Shown piece by piece: positions 1 to 10,700 of a stretch of DNA of 64,000 nucleotides (within the stretch, counting starts at the first letter, position 1; every line of letters starts with the position of its first letter). Source of the DNA: Micropterix aruncella (Eukaryota; Arthropoda; Insecta; Lepidoptera; Micropterigidae); assembly GCA_944548615.1 (NCBI GenBank), contig OX155952.1, forward strand, positions 25,059,224 through 25,123,223, given 5' to 3'. The notes beneath the pieces were generated by a model. That model saw only the letters and a list, made by a program, of their open reading frames with translations. It had not been told where the DNA came from and did not search any database. The position numbers and the translations under genes were made by a program.

Positions 1-106
1 AGAAGATGAACTGGACCAAAATCTTAAGCTCATGGAGCTTCTGCATCTGATTTTGTTTTTCATCCTCGTATTTAAACGAAGAGTTTGGAATAAAATCTTT
101 GTCCAT
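1..106 (-). CDS. 5' end of an unidentified reading frame, cut by the window edge
   Basis: On the minus strand an ATG at 106-104 opens a frame that stays open for 35 codons to the edge. It starts MDKDFIPNSSFKY and continues with a lysine/glutamine-rich, probably helical stretch. I do not recognise the family. No acceptor-like pyrimidine tract followed by AG lies just before the ATG, so it reads better as a first coding exon than as an internal one. It is downstream of the takeout-like gene on the same strand. The short length makes a chance ORF possible. Confidence 0.3.
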   Translation of the reverse strand, partial: MDKDFIPNSSFKYEDEKQNQMQKLHELKILVQFIF

Positions 107-488
107 GTTAGAAAAGGTGATAATTAGAGGCACGGAATTTTCGCAAAAAAGAAACAGAAATTTCGCAATAAGAAAATTGAAAATATCGAAGTTTTGCTAA
201 ATCCCCATATATTGCAAATAAAACAACATTTTAATAGACCTAAAATTTATATTTAATATTAATTATAAGCTAACAATGTTGTACTTCCAATATCTGACCA
301 TTTAGAATCGTTCTGTTCGTAACGGCGACATTATATTTAATAAAGAAGCGTTCTGCTTCTACGTTGTTCAACTTACAGCGTAGAAGTAACTAACTGTGTA
401 ACACTGCTGCAGGAAAGGTTGAAAAGCAGCATTTAGTATCCCAAAATATGTTCTTAACATTGGCATCTTCATTCCTATTTACTGATTG
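107..488. other. AT-rich non-coding stretch
   Basis: I see no coding frame, RNA gene or recognisable repeat end here. If the frame at 1-106 is real, this would be its promoter and 5' region. Confidence 0.4.
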
Positions 489-490
489 AA

Positions 491-889
491 GCATTAGGTG
501 ATGAAAGTGAGTATACCCACCAATCAGCTCATTATGAGAAAGTTCTCTGAAAAGAGGATTTTTTGTGAAGTTTTTGAGTAATGTATTTTGTTTTAACCCT
601 TCAGGCCTCGGCCCCTCAGCTGATTAACAAGTTGATGTCCCAAAAAACTTTAGTAAAAATATTGAATTATGACACTGTCTCACCAAAACTTAAGCATTAG
701 GCAATGAAGTGAGTATACCCACCAATCAGCTTATTTTGAGAAAGTTCTCTGAAGAGGATTTTTTGTGAAGTTTTCGAGTAATGTATTTTGTTTTAACCCT
801 TCAGGCCTCGGCCCCTCAGCCGATTGACAAGTTGATGTCCCAAAAAATTTTAGTAAAAATTAGTAAAAAAACTGAATTATGACACAGTC
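491..889. repeat. Tandem duplication, period about 203 bp
   Basis: The segment starting GCATTAGGTGATG at 491 recurs at 694 with small indels. Each unit contains the same cline from CCCACCAATCAGCT through TTAACCCTTCAGGCCTC. The second unit runs into the complete TTAA MITE at 793-1052, so the duplication copied the MITE's left end together with its left flank. Confidence 0.8.
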
Positions 890-1052
890 TCAGCAAAACA
901 TTAATTACTGACAAACCACTGTACCCATAATTAAAATAAAATATATTAACATAATAAAATAAAATAAATTAAACTAAAGTAAAATTAAAACGGGTCCGTC
1001 ACGCTGAATCGTGTTGTGGCCGATATCGGCCATTCGGGGCACTAGGGGTTAA
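793..1052 (+). mobile_element. TTAA-flanked MITE (family A, piggyBac-like target)
   Basis: The element starts TTAACCCTTCAGGCC and ends CACTAGGGGTTAA, with TTAA at both edges as piggyBac-type insertions have. It has no coding capacity. A reverse-oriented copy lies at 10130-10382, sharing both ends and the internal GGCCGATATCGGCC palindrome. A duplicated left end lies at 592 onward. Confidence 0.75.
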
Positions 1053-1334
1053 GGTGATGACTTGCAGCCACAGATGGGCAAAATAGCTGACCAATATGAA
1101 AGTAGGCTTCATTTGTTGTATTTAATCTTATATGCGGAGAAATTTTAGTGAAACTTTTTTCAGATGCGTATTTTTGGATTTTTTCAAATTTCAGGGAATT
1201 TTGTATAAATTTGCATCAATTTCGTAAAAACGAAAATTCCGTACCTCTAGTGATAATGCATGGCGGATACACCACAACGATGAGCTTCTGCAATTTACAG
1301 ACCAACACAATGTTAGTTTCAGAGATGAAGAGTA

Positions 1335-1545
1335 CAACGGCTGGGCCATATCAAGAGAGCACCGCCACACAAAATTCCCTATAAGGCACTTCAGGAAGAA
1401 ACTATATGATAGGTTTAGATGTCTATGGATGGATGATGTAAGAAAATATGTCTACATATTTGGAGCTAATGAAGGGGAAGGAAGGGTGACCGATCGAGCG
1501 ACATGGAGATGTAATGTGAAGCAAGCGAAGATCCAGCTCGGATAG
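1335..1545 (+). pseudogene. LINE reverse transcriptase C-terminal relic
   Basis: Two overlapping frames give GHIKRAPPHKIPYKAL and then, after a frameshift, FRCLWMDDVRKYV and TDRATWRCN before a TAG at 1543. This is the usual end of RTE/Jockey-type non-LTR retrotransposon ORF2 (GHI.RM..., RW.DDV, A.DR..W). It is 5'-truncated and frameshifted, and the subfamily cannot be assigned. The stretch 1053-1334 before it shows nothing else. Confidence 0.6.
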
Positions 1546-2394
1546 TTACGGATTGTGAATGCGTATACGGACCCTACTCATGAAAAGTAGACCAACATTA
1601 AGATTCAAAGGCTGCAAAACGCCTGTGCAGTTTTATTTCCATATTATTCTTATACAAACATTCCATCCTCAATATGTCCCACCGTAGGCCACTTCATTTT
1701 CCTAAACTTACCCTAAAAATAGTTAAAAACAAAATTTCAACCTACTATCCTCCCTCCCTCATAATTAGCAACCGGCCCGGTATGCTCATGCACACTGTAC
1801 GGGTTAAAACAGTATACTCGTTAAACCTTTCCTCTTCTTTCTGCACCCAGACGTACCGACTCTGATTCTGCCACATCCTACCTGCGCAACAAAACCCGGG
1901 GGTATCCAGAAAAAGCTTTTTCTTTTGTAAAAACTGAAGATGTCCCTCATCATCAAACATTATCTACATTATTCGATTGCACCTGCATAATTATTATTTT
2001 TTCGTTTACCATCCATCAATACTGGTGTAATATTTTGTGTAGGTATCTTGATCTAAAAAATCGGTTGTCAACGCAAAACTTTCCCGGCAAGTAGACAAGG
2101 AATTATAAAAGGATTTTGAGCGTGAAGTCCCTTCGGAAAGGAGGTTGACCTAATCGAAAATTGAAGTTAAAGTATTGTCGGCAAGCAATAATCCAGGGTC
2201 GCACATATAGATTTTCATCGCATGCAATTTTGCCTTAATTTTTCTTAACTCCATCATTTGGGCATTTGCAATCCAATATAACTAATTGCCCTGACGCTAT
2301 GAGTTATTCCACCCAAAATTTCACCAAATTTCAATGTCTAGAAGTCCAATATTTCGAGATTGAAATATGACTAGACTATGACGATACATCATTC
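1546..2394. other. Intergenic stretch without recognisable gene
   Basis: Short open frames on both strands (for example 1674-1865 plus, 1745-1960 minus) resemble no family and lack splice or start context. An ACTTTCCCGGCAA motif near 2080 recurs near 59345, suggesting an old repeat. Confidence 0.4.
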
Positions 2395-2403
2395 TTCTGT
2401 ATA

Positions 2404-2817
2404 CACGCACTCTTTTTCGGTCCATTCTGCTTGGTTATGGAATCAGCTCCCTCACTTTATCGGGCATGCACCTTCTTCGTTGCATACCTTCAAAAAGTTG
2501 TTGAAGGAACATTTATTTTTACACAGCCGCTAATCAAATACCTCCCTTGTCCTCTCCTTTATCCTTCCCTGGGCAACCTTAGCTGGGTAAGTTATTGACA
2601 TATAAGTTTATTTTAAATTTAACTTTACTACTTCTTTGTGTATTGTACGGTGAAACTTAGGAATTATTTTATCAAATGGTTGACTGTAAGATATCGCTAT
2701 AGCGATAAGTCCGTCATTTGTGCATAAATTGTATTTTTTTAAAAGCCAGTGTAATATTCATTAAGTTATGTTTTTATAGCACAATTAAGTTATTCTATTC
2801 TATTCTATTCTATTCTA
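2404..2817 (+). mobile_element. LINE 3' end with (ATTCT)n tail
   Basis: A frame reading SAWLWNQLPHFIG then SLHTFKKLLKEHLF ends at a TAA at about 2531. The pattern WN.LP..I...S...FK..LK is the standard C-terminus of many insect LINE reverse transcriptases. About 260 bp of 3' UTR follows and ends in a pentanucleotide tail (ATTCT) at about 2795-2817. Only the 3' end is present, as expected for 5' truncation. Confidence 0.6.
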
Positions 2818-2940
2818 TACTAGTGCGCTACCTGGTGGACCCATTTCAACTACAACCTTGCTATGACCAAATGATGCCTACATGCCTAATTTCAGCTCAA
2901 TCGGATTATGGGATTGTGCGCTATCGTGGAGGAATACACA

Positions 2941-3482
2941 CAGGGGCGGATCTATATAAGGGCTTTTTAGGCTGCAGCCCAGGGCCCCGTGGATATAAAG
3001 GGCCCCAGCCTCCATTGAAAACAATGGACAATATTGTGAACCGAGTTCCTACCGAGGGTAGTGCCTTGTCAATAGGTAACTAGTAATGAATGTTTGTTTA
3101 AATTTTACTTATATTAACTAGCTTTACAATTAATATCAATACTTGCTTAATTATACAATTAGTATTAATGTCGTTTAGTTTAATGTTGTTTAGTAGCAAT
3201 ATCATTAGTATCAATGTTGTTTAGTAGCAACGTTTTCTTACGCTAATCAATTTGTCTATTTTTAGGGAAATATTAAGTGTCTTACAGTTGCGTTTGTGTG
3301 TCTGTCATATTAAACAAATAAAATATTGTATTTTCCTCTTTCTTTCCTATATTGTGTACCTAGTGGACCTAGACATCATTATCAAAAAAAGTTTTTTCAC
3401 AAAATGGCAATTAGTCGATTAATTAGGCAGGCCCCTAAGTAATAGTTAGTCCAGGGCCCCACAAACTCACGGTCCGCCCCTG
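2941..3482 (+). mobile_element. hAT-type MITE (family B), copy 1
   Basis: The element starts CAGGGGCGGATC and ends GGTCCGCCCCTG, an inverted terminal repeat. It is flanked by a perfect 8-bp target duplication AATACACA (2933-2940 and 3483-3490), diagnostic of hAT transposition. It encodes no transposase. Subterminal GGGCCCC-type palindromic blocks occur at both ends. A second copy with its own 8-bp duplication lies at 51722-52279. Confidence 0.9.
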
Positions 3483-3780
3483 AATACACACAGATAGACT
3501 TCCATCTGAAAATGGTCTTAGCCATCTAGGGAGCCTCAAAATGGATATTTCCATCTTCATTTCAAAAAAAATGCACGTTCACAATGCTTTTCCTCCTTAG
3601 TAAATATATTATGTCACAGAAGTAAGAAATAGTAGACACCCGCTGCACGGACAAGAAACGCACCACAATCGCCAAAAATTGTGAAAGTCGTTCATGAGCT
3701 GAACACAACCACTCCATGGCAATCAATCATCGAATCGCATAAATCAATGGAGGGCTTCTCTTGGTAAGGATGTTAAGGAA

Positions 3781-4038
3781 CAGATAGCATCAAGGTCCCA
3801 TCTCACATACACTACCTGGCGCAATCTCAACAGACTGAGGGTGGGTGTGACAAGATGCCGAGCTAATCTCGTTCGCTGGGTCTACACAGAGAACCCAATA
3901 TGCATCTGTGGAATGCTGCAGGAAGAAGACCATCTTCGATCCTGCGCACAACTGTCAATCTCCATCATATACCAGGATCTACAAGAGGCAAATGACAAGG
4001 CCATCCAAGCTGCATATTTTTGGAAAGACGTGTCCTAA
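3781..4038 (+). pseudogene. Jockey-like LINE C-terminal relic
   Basis: The frame reads TTWRNLNRLRVGVTRC, then CICGMLQEEDHLRSC, then AIQAAYFWKDVS before a TAA at 4036. This matches the ORF2 tail of Jockey-like elements (LNR.R.G..RC..N...W, C.CG...T..H....C, A...A.FW). The C-x-C...H...C cluster is intact. Upstream sequence (about 3630-3780) holds decayed in-phase pieces. It is 5'-truncated with no visible tail repeat. Confidence 0.65.
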
Positions 4039-4400
4039 ATTGGCCTAGACATGTTAATGAACGAATGAACGAACAAATAGTATTTGAACAAATTACTGCA
4101 ATGCTCTTATTATTTGACAGACTGACCATAGGAACCATCGAGAGCGAAACAACGTCGTGAAAGCAATTACACAATGTTTAACGTAACATACCTGACCATC
4201 TACATACGTTATTTTTTTTTCAATTTTGTTTTGATACTTTCTATTGTGTGATTATTTTTGTATAGAGTGCCTAAGATGACTATTAATGTTTTATAATAAT
4301 TATTTATTTTATATGAATACCCATGTACATGGAATCAATTCTGTTTTTTTTTGTCTGCCGTTTAAAGCCGACTTTAGTCAACGCTACTGTCAAATTAAAT

Positions 4401-4676
4401 GGCCCGGTGGCATAGTGGTTAGGTCGCCTGATCTTACATTGTGAGGTCCCGGGTTCGATTCCCAGCTAGGTCACCATTTTCCATTGGGATAAAATTAACG
4501 GAATTGCATGTTCAATTCTGTCTCTCAAATGCAATAACAAGACACACACTTAACACACATGTTACCTGCACATATACATATAAACACGTCATAGTAGGGT
4601 TGGTTGTAAGAGATTGACAAATGACAATAAACCCGCACATTGTGATTTCACAATAAAGAGTAAAAACAAACAAATT
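4401..4676 (+). repeat. tRNA-derived SINE
   Basis: The head (4401-4475) carries a box-A-like TGGCATAGTGG and a box-B GGTTCGATTCC at tRNA spacing, followed by ACC. The acceptor strands do not pair as in a working tRNA, so this is a tRNA-derived SINE head rather than a tRNA gene. The tail includes TAGTAGGGTTGG and AATAAACCCGC and ends in an AACAAACAAA-type run. A 5'-truncated copy of the tail is at about 62862-63025. Confidence 0.8.
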
Positions 4677-4827
4677 AATATTTCTGCTTGATTATTTTTA
4701 TATCTATATCAATATATTACTGACGAATTCTAATATGCGATAACTAGCTTTAATTGATTATTCATGCTTTTACTGTACATTCTGAGTGAATAAATTGAAT
4801 ACTGAATACTGAATACTAAATACTCAC

Positions 4828-5219
4828 CTCCATAGCCGCAATCTCAGCCCGAACATATTCAATTTTAAATTTGCTCAATCCGTAAACCATGACATTTTTG
4901 AAATTCATGGTAGCGACTGAAAAGCTGTGCTTCATATCGGGAATCGGCATCGGATCAGGAATTTTCGCACCCGGAATGCCGACCGGATTGTCTTGCTTAT
5001 AGTGCTCCAGAATCGAGAGAATCTGCTCACTGAGTTTCTTTTCCCCCTCCTTGAGAACAGCTTCATCCGGGATCCTGTCCTTTCCCACATGCTCTAAAAT
5101 AATCAAAAAACATTATTATCAAAATTGAAACAGACTTTATGTGTTGAATTACCTTTGGATTCGCCATAAACCACAACACCGGAGCACAAACACAGAAAAA
5201 CAAATGTAAGATGTTTCAT
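4828..5219 (-). CDS. Takeout/JHBP-like secreted protein, first two exons
   Basis: Exon 1 is 5153-5219: an ATG at 5219 and a hydrophobic signal peptide (MKHLTFVFLCLCSGVV), with donor G|GTAATT. Exon 2 is 4828-5093: acceptor TTTTAG, 88 codons, then donor GAG|GTGAGT. Phases agree. The mature start (EHVGKDRIPDEA) and the segment PGAKIPDPMPIPDM followed by a beta-type run (FKNVMVYGLSKFKIEYV) resemble the N-terminal half of haemolymph juvenile-hormone-binding/takeout proteins, which carry small hydrophobic ligands outside the cell. About 110 residues are seen, against roughly 230-250 for the family. Downstream exons are not found in 1-4800, which is mostly repeats, so the gene either continues off the edge or is truncated. 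Both splice sites look intact. Confidence 0.7.
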
Positions 5220-5739
5220 GTTCACTGGTGACGTCCAACTGTAGACATCATAATCTCAAATGATGTGAACCCTAACCCCTGCTAAATAAGGGCCAAAGTT
5301 CAAATAATTCTTATCAAACATCTAAATGCACTGAGCCAATAACATGATCTACTGTTGGATCAGACGAATAGTTATTTAATTATTTTGAAAATAGTTATAT
5401 TCCAATACTTGTTTTTTAAACTGTCTGAAATAAAATGAAATTTTTAGTCCGGGAGTTAGTAAATATTTTTTTAATTTATTTTCCCAGTTTAATTAAACCA
5501 TGTTGCCAATCAAGAAGGTCAGAGTCAGGTGAGGATTAGAGGTGGGTGAGTGGGTGAAGGGTGCATTTTAATTGTACTTATTTTCCCAGTTATAAATATT
5601 ATCCATTCACTAGAGTCGATCATTGAATGCACAAAAAAATCAATCTGGCTTATTTACAATTGAACAAAGCAAGTCTGGCGGGAACATTTCTACAATTACA
5701 AGAACGGAAAAAATTATGTCACTTACTGTGATATATTCA

Positions 5740-6545
5740 CTCACTTACAGAAATACCCCTTGCACAGCGAGACATATTCTAGCTGGCTGCAAGGTGGCCT
5801 TAGGTCAAGGACGGTACACTTACCGCCATGACAAAGTTCTCGCTGTTATTCGCGAGGTAATTAGTCTCTCAGTGGCTCGTGCCAACAAGGGTTTGACAGT
5901 ATCCTCCAAACCCCCAATACAGTTTGTGCGGGATGGCTCTAAAGGCAAAAAACATTTAACTAAGAAACCTTTCTCAATAATTGAGAAAGCTTCAGATTGG
6001 ATTCTGGAGGTCGATTCAGTCTCTAAGCAGTATAAATTCCCTGAAAGTCTCGGATGCACAGCCCTCCGTTCAGATATAACTCTTTACTCTCTATCTCGGA
6101 AGGTGGCCCTTATTGTAGAACTAACTGTTCCATGGGAATCAAATATCCCAAAAGACCACGAGTACAAATAAAATAAATACCATGATCTTGCAAATGCCGT
6201 AACCCGGAACGGCTTCACTGTTCACCTTCACGCGGTGGAAGTTGGCGCTCGTGGCCTGCCAGCTAAATCTCTATTTCACCTCTTTAAAGATCTTGGTCTT
6301 TCCAGAAAAATAATCAACTCTTTCCTAGAAAAATTATCTAAAACCGCAATCTGCGCATCTCAAATTCTATGGCTTCGAAAGGGGAGTGAATGGGTGGTAA
6401 GGTGCACGCTCACATGTGGCAAGACAGCTGTCCTAAACATACCACAGCCGGTCGTTAGTCCGGAATCCACTGCTCACCCCCCAGAAGCGTAAAAAAATAG
6501 TATTATGATGGGCCCGACTCCGGTCGGTGAATTCCATGGCAGCTC
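5740..6545 (+). mobile_element. Non-LTR retrotransposon 3' part (family C), copy a
   Basis: One frame runs from about 5700 to a stop at 6490-6492, broken by a single in-frame TAA at 6169-6171 where copies c and d keep a leucine codon (EYKLNKYHD). It has an NTPCTARHILAGC knuckle, a [10 protein letters not shown] motif, and [14 protein letters not shown] followed by a conserved E/K-rich region. These resemble the C-terminal tail of non-LTR elements with restriction-like endonuclease domains. The 3' UTR ends near GAATTCCATGGCAGC. Related copies lie at 9505-10052 (-), 11058-11700 (-), 28519-29590 (-) and 32318-32490 (+). Confidence 0.7.
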
Positions 6546-6590
6546 CGTTTGTATTTATTTAAATATATGTCAGTTATTTTTACAGGTTTA

Positions 6591-6725
6591 TGCCCGCTCC
6601 ACACGTTGGCCAATATTGCTAAGTTAGAAGCGAGTCACACCACTATGACGTCAGAAAAATGTATGGGAAAGAGCGAGAGGGACATAGGCGATGCGACCAA
6701 CACTGGCGAACATGTGGAGCGGGCA
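6591..6725 (+). mobile_element. Short MITE with TTA target duplication (family D), copy 1
   Basis: Terminal inverted repeats TGCCCGCTCCACA...TGTGGAGCGGGCA flank a 135-bp element. TTA occurs on both sides (6588-6590, 6726-6728), suggesting a PIF/Harbinger-like origin. It lies just beyond the 3' end of LINE copy a. A diverged reverse copy is at about 37079-37226. Confidence 0.65.
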
Positions 6726-6728
6726 TTA

Positions 6729-7726
6729 AAACTTATAATACAAACTGATATTATCACAGATTATCATTTGAAAGAAGTCTGGCTACTTTAAAAAGTATAA
6801 GAATGCGTCGGGCGGGATTTAGAAATTAGACAAAAATACAACCTCATTGCTCTCATTTTGTCTTGAAATTTTTGTATAGGATAATTAATCCTATAATTCC
6901 ACGAAAAAACACATCTGGCTAATGTTCATAATAACTAAAGCCTCGCCAGACTCTACTGAAATTTGTGGCAGTGCACAGTTTTTTATGTGCGTAATTCGTT
7001 TAATACGTGTCACTCTTGACGAGAATTAAACGAGTCTGGCGAGGCTTTGGCAATCGCAAAAAACAACCATGTTATCATAAGCTATCATTATGTTATCATC
7101 TGAACAATTTTCAGGTCTGGATAAAAAAGGGCCACCATTTTGTTAAGTTTTTCAGATCAGCCAGATTATTTTTTTTCTAATCAATGTTGCATTCGACTTG
7201 ACAGTAAAACGATTTTCATTCGTGCTAAAAAAAAAGTGCAGTACATTTGTATTTTCAAAAGCATTTTCCAGCTCAACTCACTTGAAAACCCCCCTACAAA
7301 ATAGACGTTTGGCGACTACAAAAATCAGTACTGAAAAAAATCCCTAGCTCCCAACTATTTCGATAAATAAAAAAACAGTTATTAGTCTCTTTATTTAATT
7401 TATATCAATTTGTCAAAAACTCTGTAATTATTATTGTACATCACGCAACATAATAAAAATATTAATAAGCTATCAAAACGGAATCTGGCAACCAGACGTG
7501 TTGCAATTTTAGTCAGCACATTTTTCACAATTCAACAAATCGTTTCTTTATAAAACTCGTTTACAGCGTAAGTTTTGCGAGCCATTTCAAAAATATCCCT
7601 CAAAGACTATAGCATACAAAGCCATAATAATAATAATAATTAATTAAAAACTAAATTACGTTTACAAACAATACGTACTAGGTAAAAAATAAGGAATCAC
7701 TCAGTCAAAATAATGTAAAAGCGTAT
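6729..7726. other. Cyclin B 3' flank/3' UTR, no other gene seen
   Basis: The stretch directly follows the cyclin B stop codon on the minus strand. The part nearest 7726 should hold the 3' UTR. A poly-A-signal-like AATAAA on the minus strand cannot be picked out with certainty among many AT-rich matches. An imperfect inverted GCCTCGCCAGACTC...GAGTCTGGCGAGGC pair at about 6942-7046 is a small MITE-like hairpin. Confidence 0.4.
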
Positions 7727-10700
7727 TCAAAACGATTCCATCGGCTTTGCTAGCAAACTTATGAAAGGTAGCTTCAACTCGGGTTTTAGGGCGGCTTTGC
7801 CGTATTTCGTATTCAGGTATTTCTTGTACACGCCTTTGTATTTGGAGCTTTCGACGTTCTTCACGAGTAGGGCGATTTTCATGGAGATGGGAAGTATCCT
7901 CTCAAAGTGATATTTAGTGTAAAACTGCAGAGTGGGCGACCAGCATTCGTTTAATATTTCCTCGGGTGTGGTCTTGCAGACGAAGGCCTCTTTGCTTAGT
8001 AATCCTAGAGAGAGCAGTAGCGCTCCTGCCGCTATCTCCGATGGTAAATATCTGCACATTTCGTATTCCACCAAGCAGAGGTCGATGAAGTATTTGGCGA
8101 TGACGTGATGAGGGGCTGTACCGTTAGCAGCTTTTACAAACCTGGAGACGGAAAATACCACTTTTACACATCTCCAAAGTTACTGAAATTCTTAAGTCGA
8201 GAAGGTTTGATAAGTAGGGGAGTGATTAGTATGTATGTATGGATGTACAGGATGAGTTTTTAATTAGTGACACCTTGTAGGGAGTAAATCGGTATGACAC
8301 GACGCTAAGCAACTTTTAATACAAATTATTGGGAAAACAAAACATTTTTTTTTCTTGAAATTAAAAAAATATATATATATATGAAAATGAGTATAAAAAG
8401 CTATGAGCACAATGCGCTATCTAGTGGTAGGTAAAATATCGCTAATATTGTTCATTAGTGATATTTTACCCACCGCCAGATGGCGCAGCGCGATTATTGC
8501 TTCACAAACTATTCAATAAATAAAATTTACAAATTTACAAAGCAATATAATATAAAGCAATAAAATATATTTATTTCATGAAATGATGTTATAATTAGTC
8601 GAATGGAAACAAAATCTACTCGAGTGTAATCAATGTCTATCCACCGATTACACATTTTACACCAAAATCTACCGGAGTAAAAGGTCTATGTGTCTTTGAT
8701 TCTGTTATGTATGCGTTGTGTAGTTAAACAAAGCCTAAAATGCGTTTATTTCTCAATGAATCCATCCAAAACGGGCGGTAAACGCATTTAGTAAAACACC
8801 TGGTCAATGGATATTTTTATGGATATTTTTATTTCTAAGACCGTATGTGTTTCTAAGACCGTATAGTGATTTTCATCATCACGATACGAGGAATAAATTC
8901 AATCTCCACATAAACCGACAGCGACTTAGCAAAGTGCGAAACAGTTTTATTCACCAAAATTTGTCCTTCTATAATAAGATTCCAGAGCAAATGAAAAGCC
9001 TTGGAGAGGACCAATTTAAAAAGATAATTATACATAATTTGGTAAGAAACCCAATTTATGGTATAAGGGAGTTTGAAAATTCTGAGTTTATTTTCCATGT
9101 TGATGATTAATGAAATGCGTAAAGTTTTAAACATAATGGTATTATGATAGCTGACATTCTAATTTTCATATAATTAAATTCATTTTTTAAAAAAAAAATA
9201 CGAAGGCATATTGCTGGATTGGCAATAAAATATATATTTTTTGATTATTCTACATAGAATTTGCATTTCTATTTTAATATATTATTCTCCCTGACATTAG
9301 CATATTTTGATTATTTGTATGTAGGTAATATTGAATATAATATTACAGCCATGACAACTATCACGATAGTTATGTTTATAATAATGAAATTTTTAGCATT
9401 TAATTTTGTGACGCATCCAAGTGTAGGAATGCCTATCTACTGGAGTAGTTGATTGTATTGTATTGTATTGTATTGTTTTTGATTCTGTAAATAAAAATTT
9501 AAAAAATACAATCGGGGCTGCCATGGAATTCACCGACCGGAGTCGGGCCCATCATAATACGATTTTTTACACTTCTGGGGGGTGAGCAGTGGATTCCGGA
9601 CTAACAACCGGCTGTGGTAGGTTTAGGACAGTTGTCTTGCCACATGTGAGCGTTTACCTTACCACCCATTCACTCCCCCTTCAAAGCCATAGAATTTAAG
9701 ATGTGCAAATCGCGGTTTTTAGATAATTTTTCTAGGAAAGAGTTGATTTATTTTTCTGGGAAAGAGTTGATTTATCTTTAACCCGGTAACTCCCTAACAT
9801 CCCTTGCGGGACCAACCGCCGACTCCCCCAATTTCCAGGTTATAATTTTTTATATGTCAAATTTCAATGCGATCATTTTACAGTAATTTTTTTTATGATC
9901 CGTATAGTGGTTTACAAGTTATGGTCGTTTGTATCAAGGTCGTCGACTCGCGTCGATTTTACGCGCGAAAATGTCGCGGGCAAAAGTGATAGCTGAATTT
10001 TTACTTCGCGAGAGGAGGGGTTAAGAGGTGAAATAGAGATTTAGCTGGCGTTGTATATGCGTTGTGTAGTTAAACAAATCTTAAAATGCATTTATTTCTC
10101 AACATATTGGATCCATCTAAAACAGCTCTTTAACCCCTAGAGCCCCAATTGGCCGATATCGGCTAGAATCCGATTCAGCATGACGGCCCCGTTTTAATTT
10201 TAATTTAATTTGTTTTATTTTATTATGTTAATGTTTTATTTTAATTATGGGCACAGTGGTTTGGCATTAATTAATGTTTTGGTGAAAGAGTGTCCTAATT
10301 CAATTTTTTTACTAATTTTTACAAAATTTTTTTGGGTCATCAACTTGTCAATCGGCTGAGGGGCCGAGGCCTGAAGGGTTAAACGCGTTTAGTAAAACAC
10401 CTGGTCAATGGGGTTTTCCGGATATTTTTATTTCTAAAACCGACTGACTATGAAATGTATAAATTTGTTTCATGCGACCGATAATGGCTTGGGTTAAAAC
10501 TAAAATTCAAATTCCATCATGGCCTACCTTCTCAAAAAATGAAGCGGTATGGGTGCTCCGAGGCTGAAGTTCAATGTTTGCAGCATCTTTTGCTCGCAAC
10601 GGAGAATGTCACCCTTCTTGTAAGCGTTGTCGGAGACGTAAACGAAGTCGCTTATATCTGGGGCGTAGATCTCTTCATACTTGCTTGCTATAAAAACTGC

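Noticed and set aside
4401..4475. Functional tRNA gene
   Set aside because: Boxes A and B are present but the acceptor strands do not pair and a SINE body follows directly.
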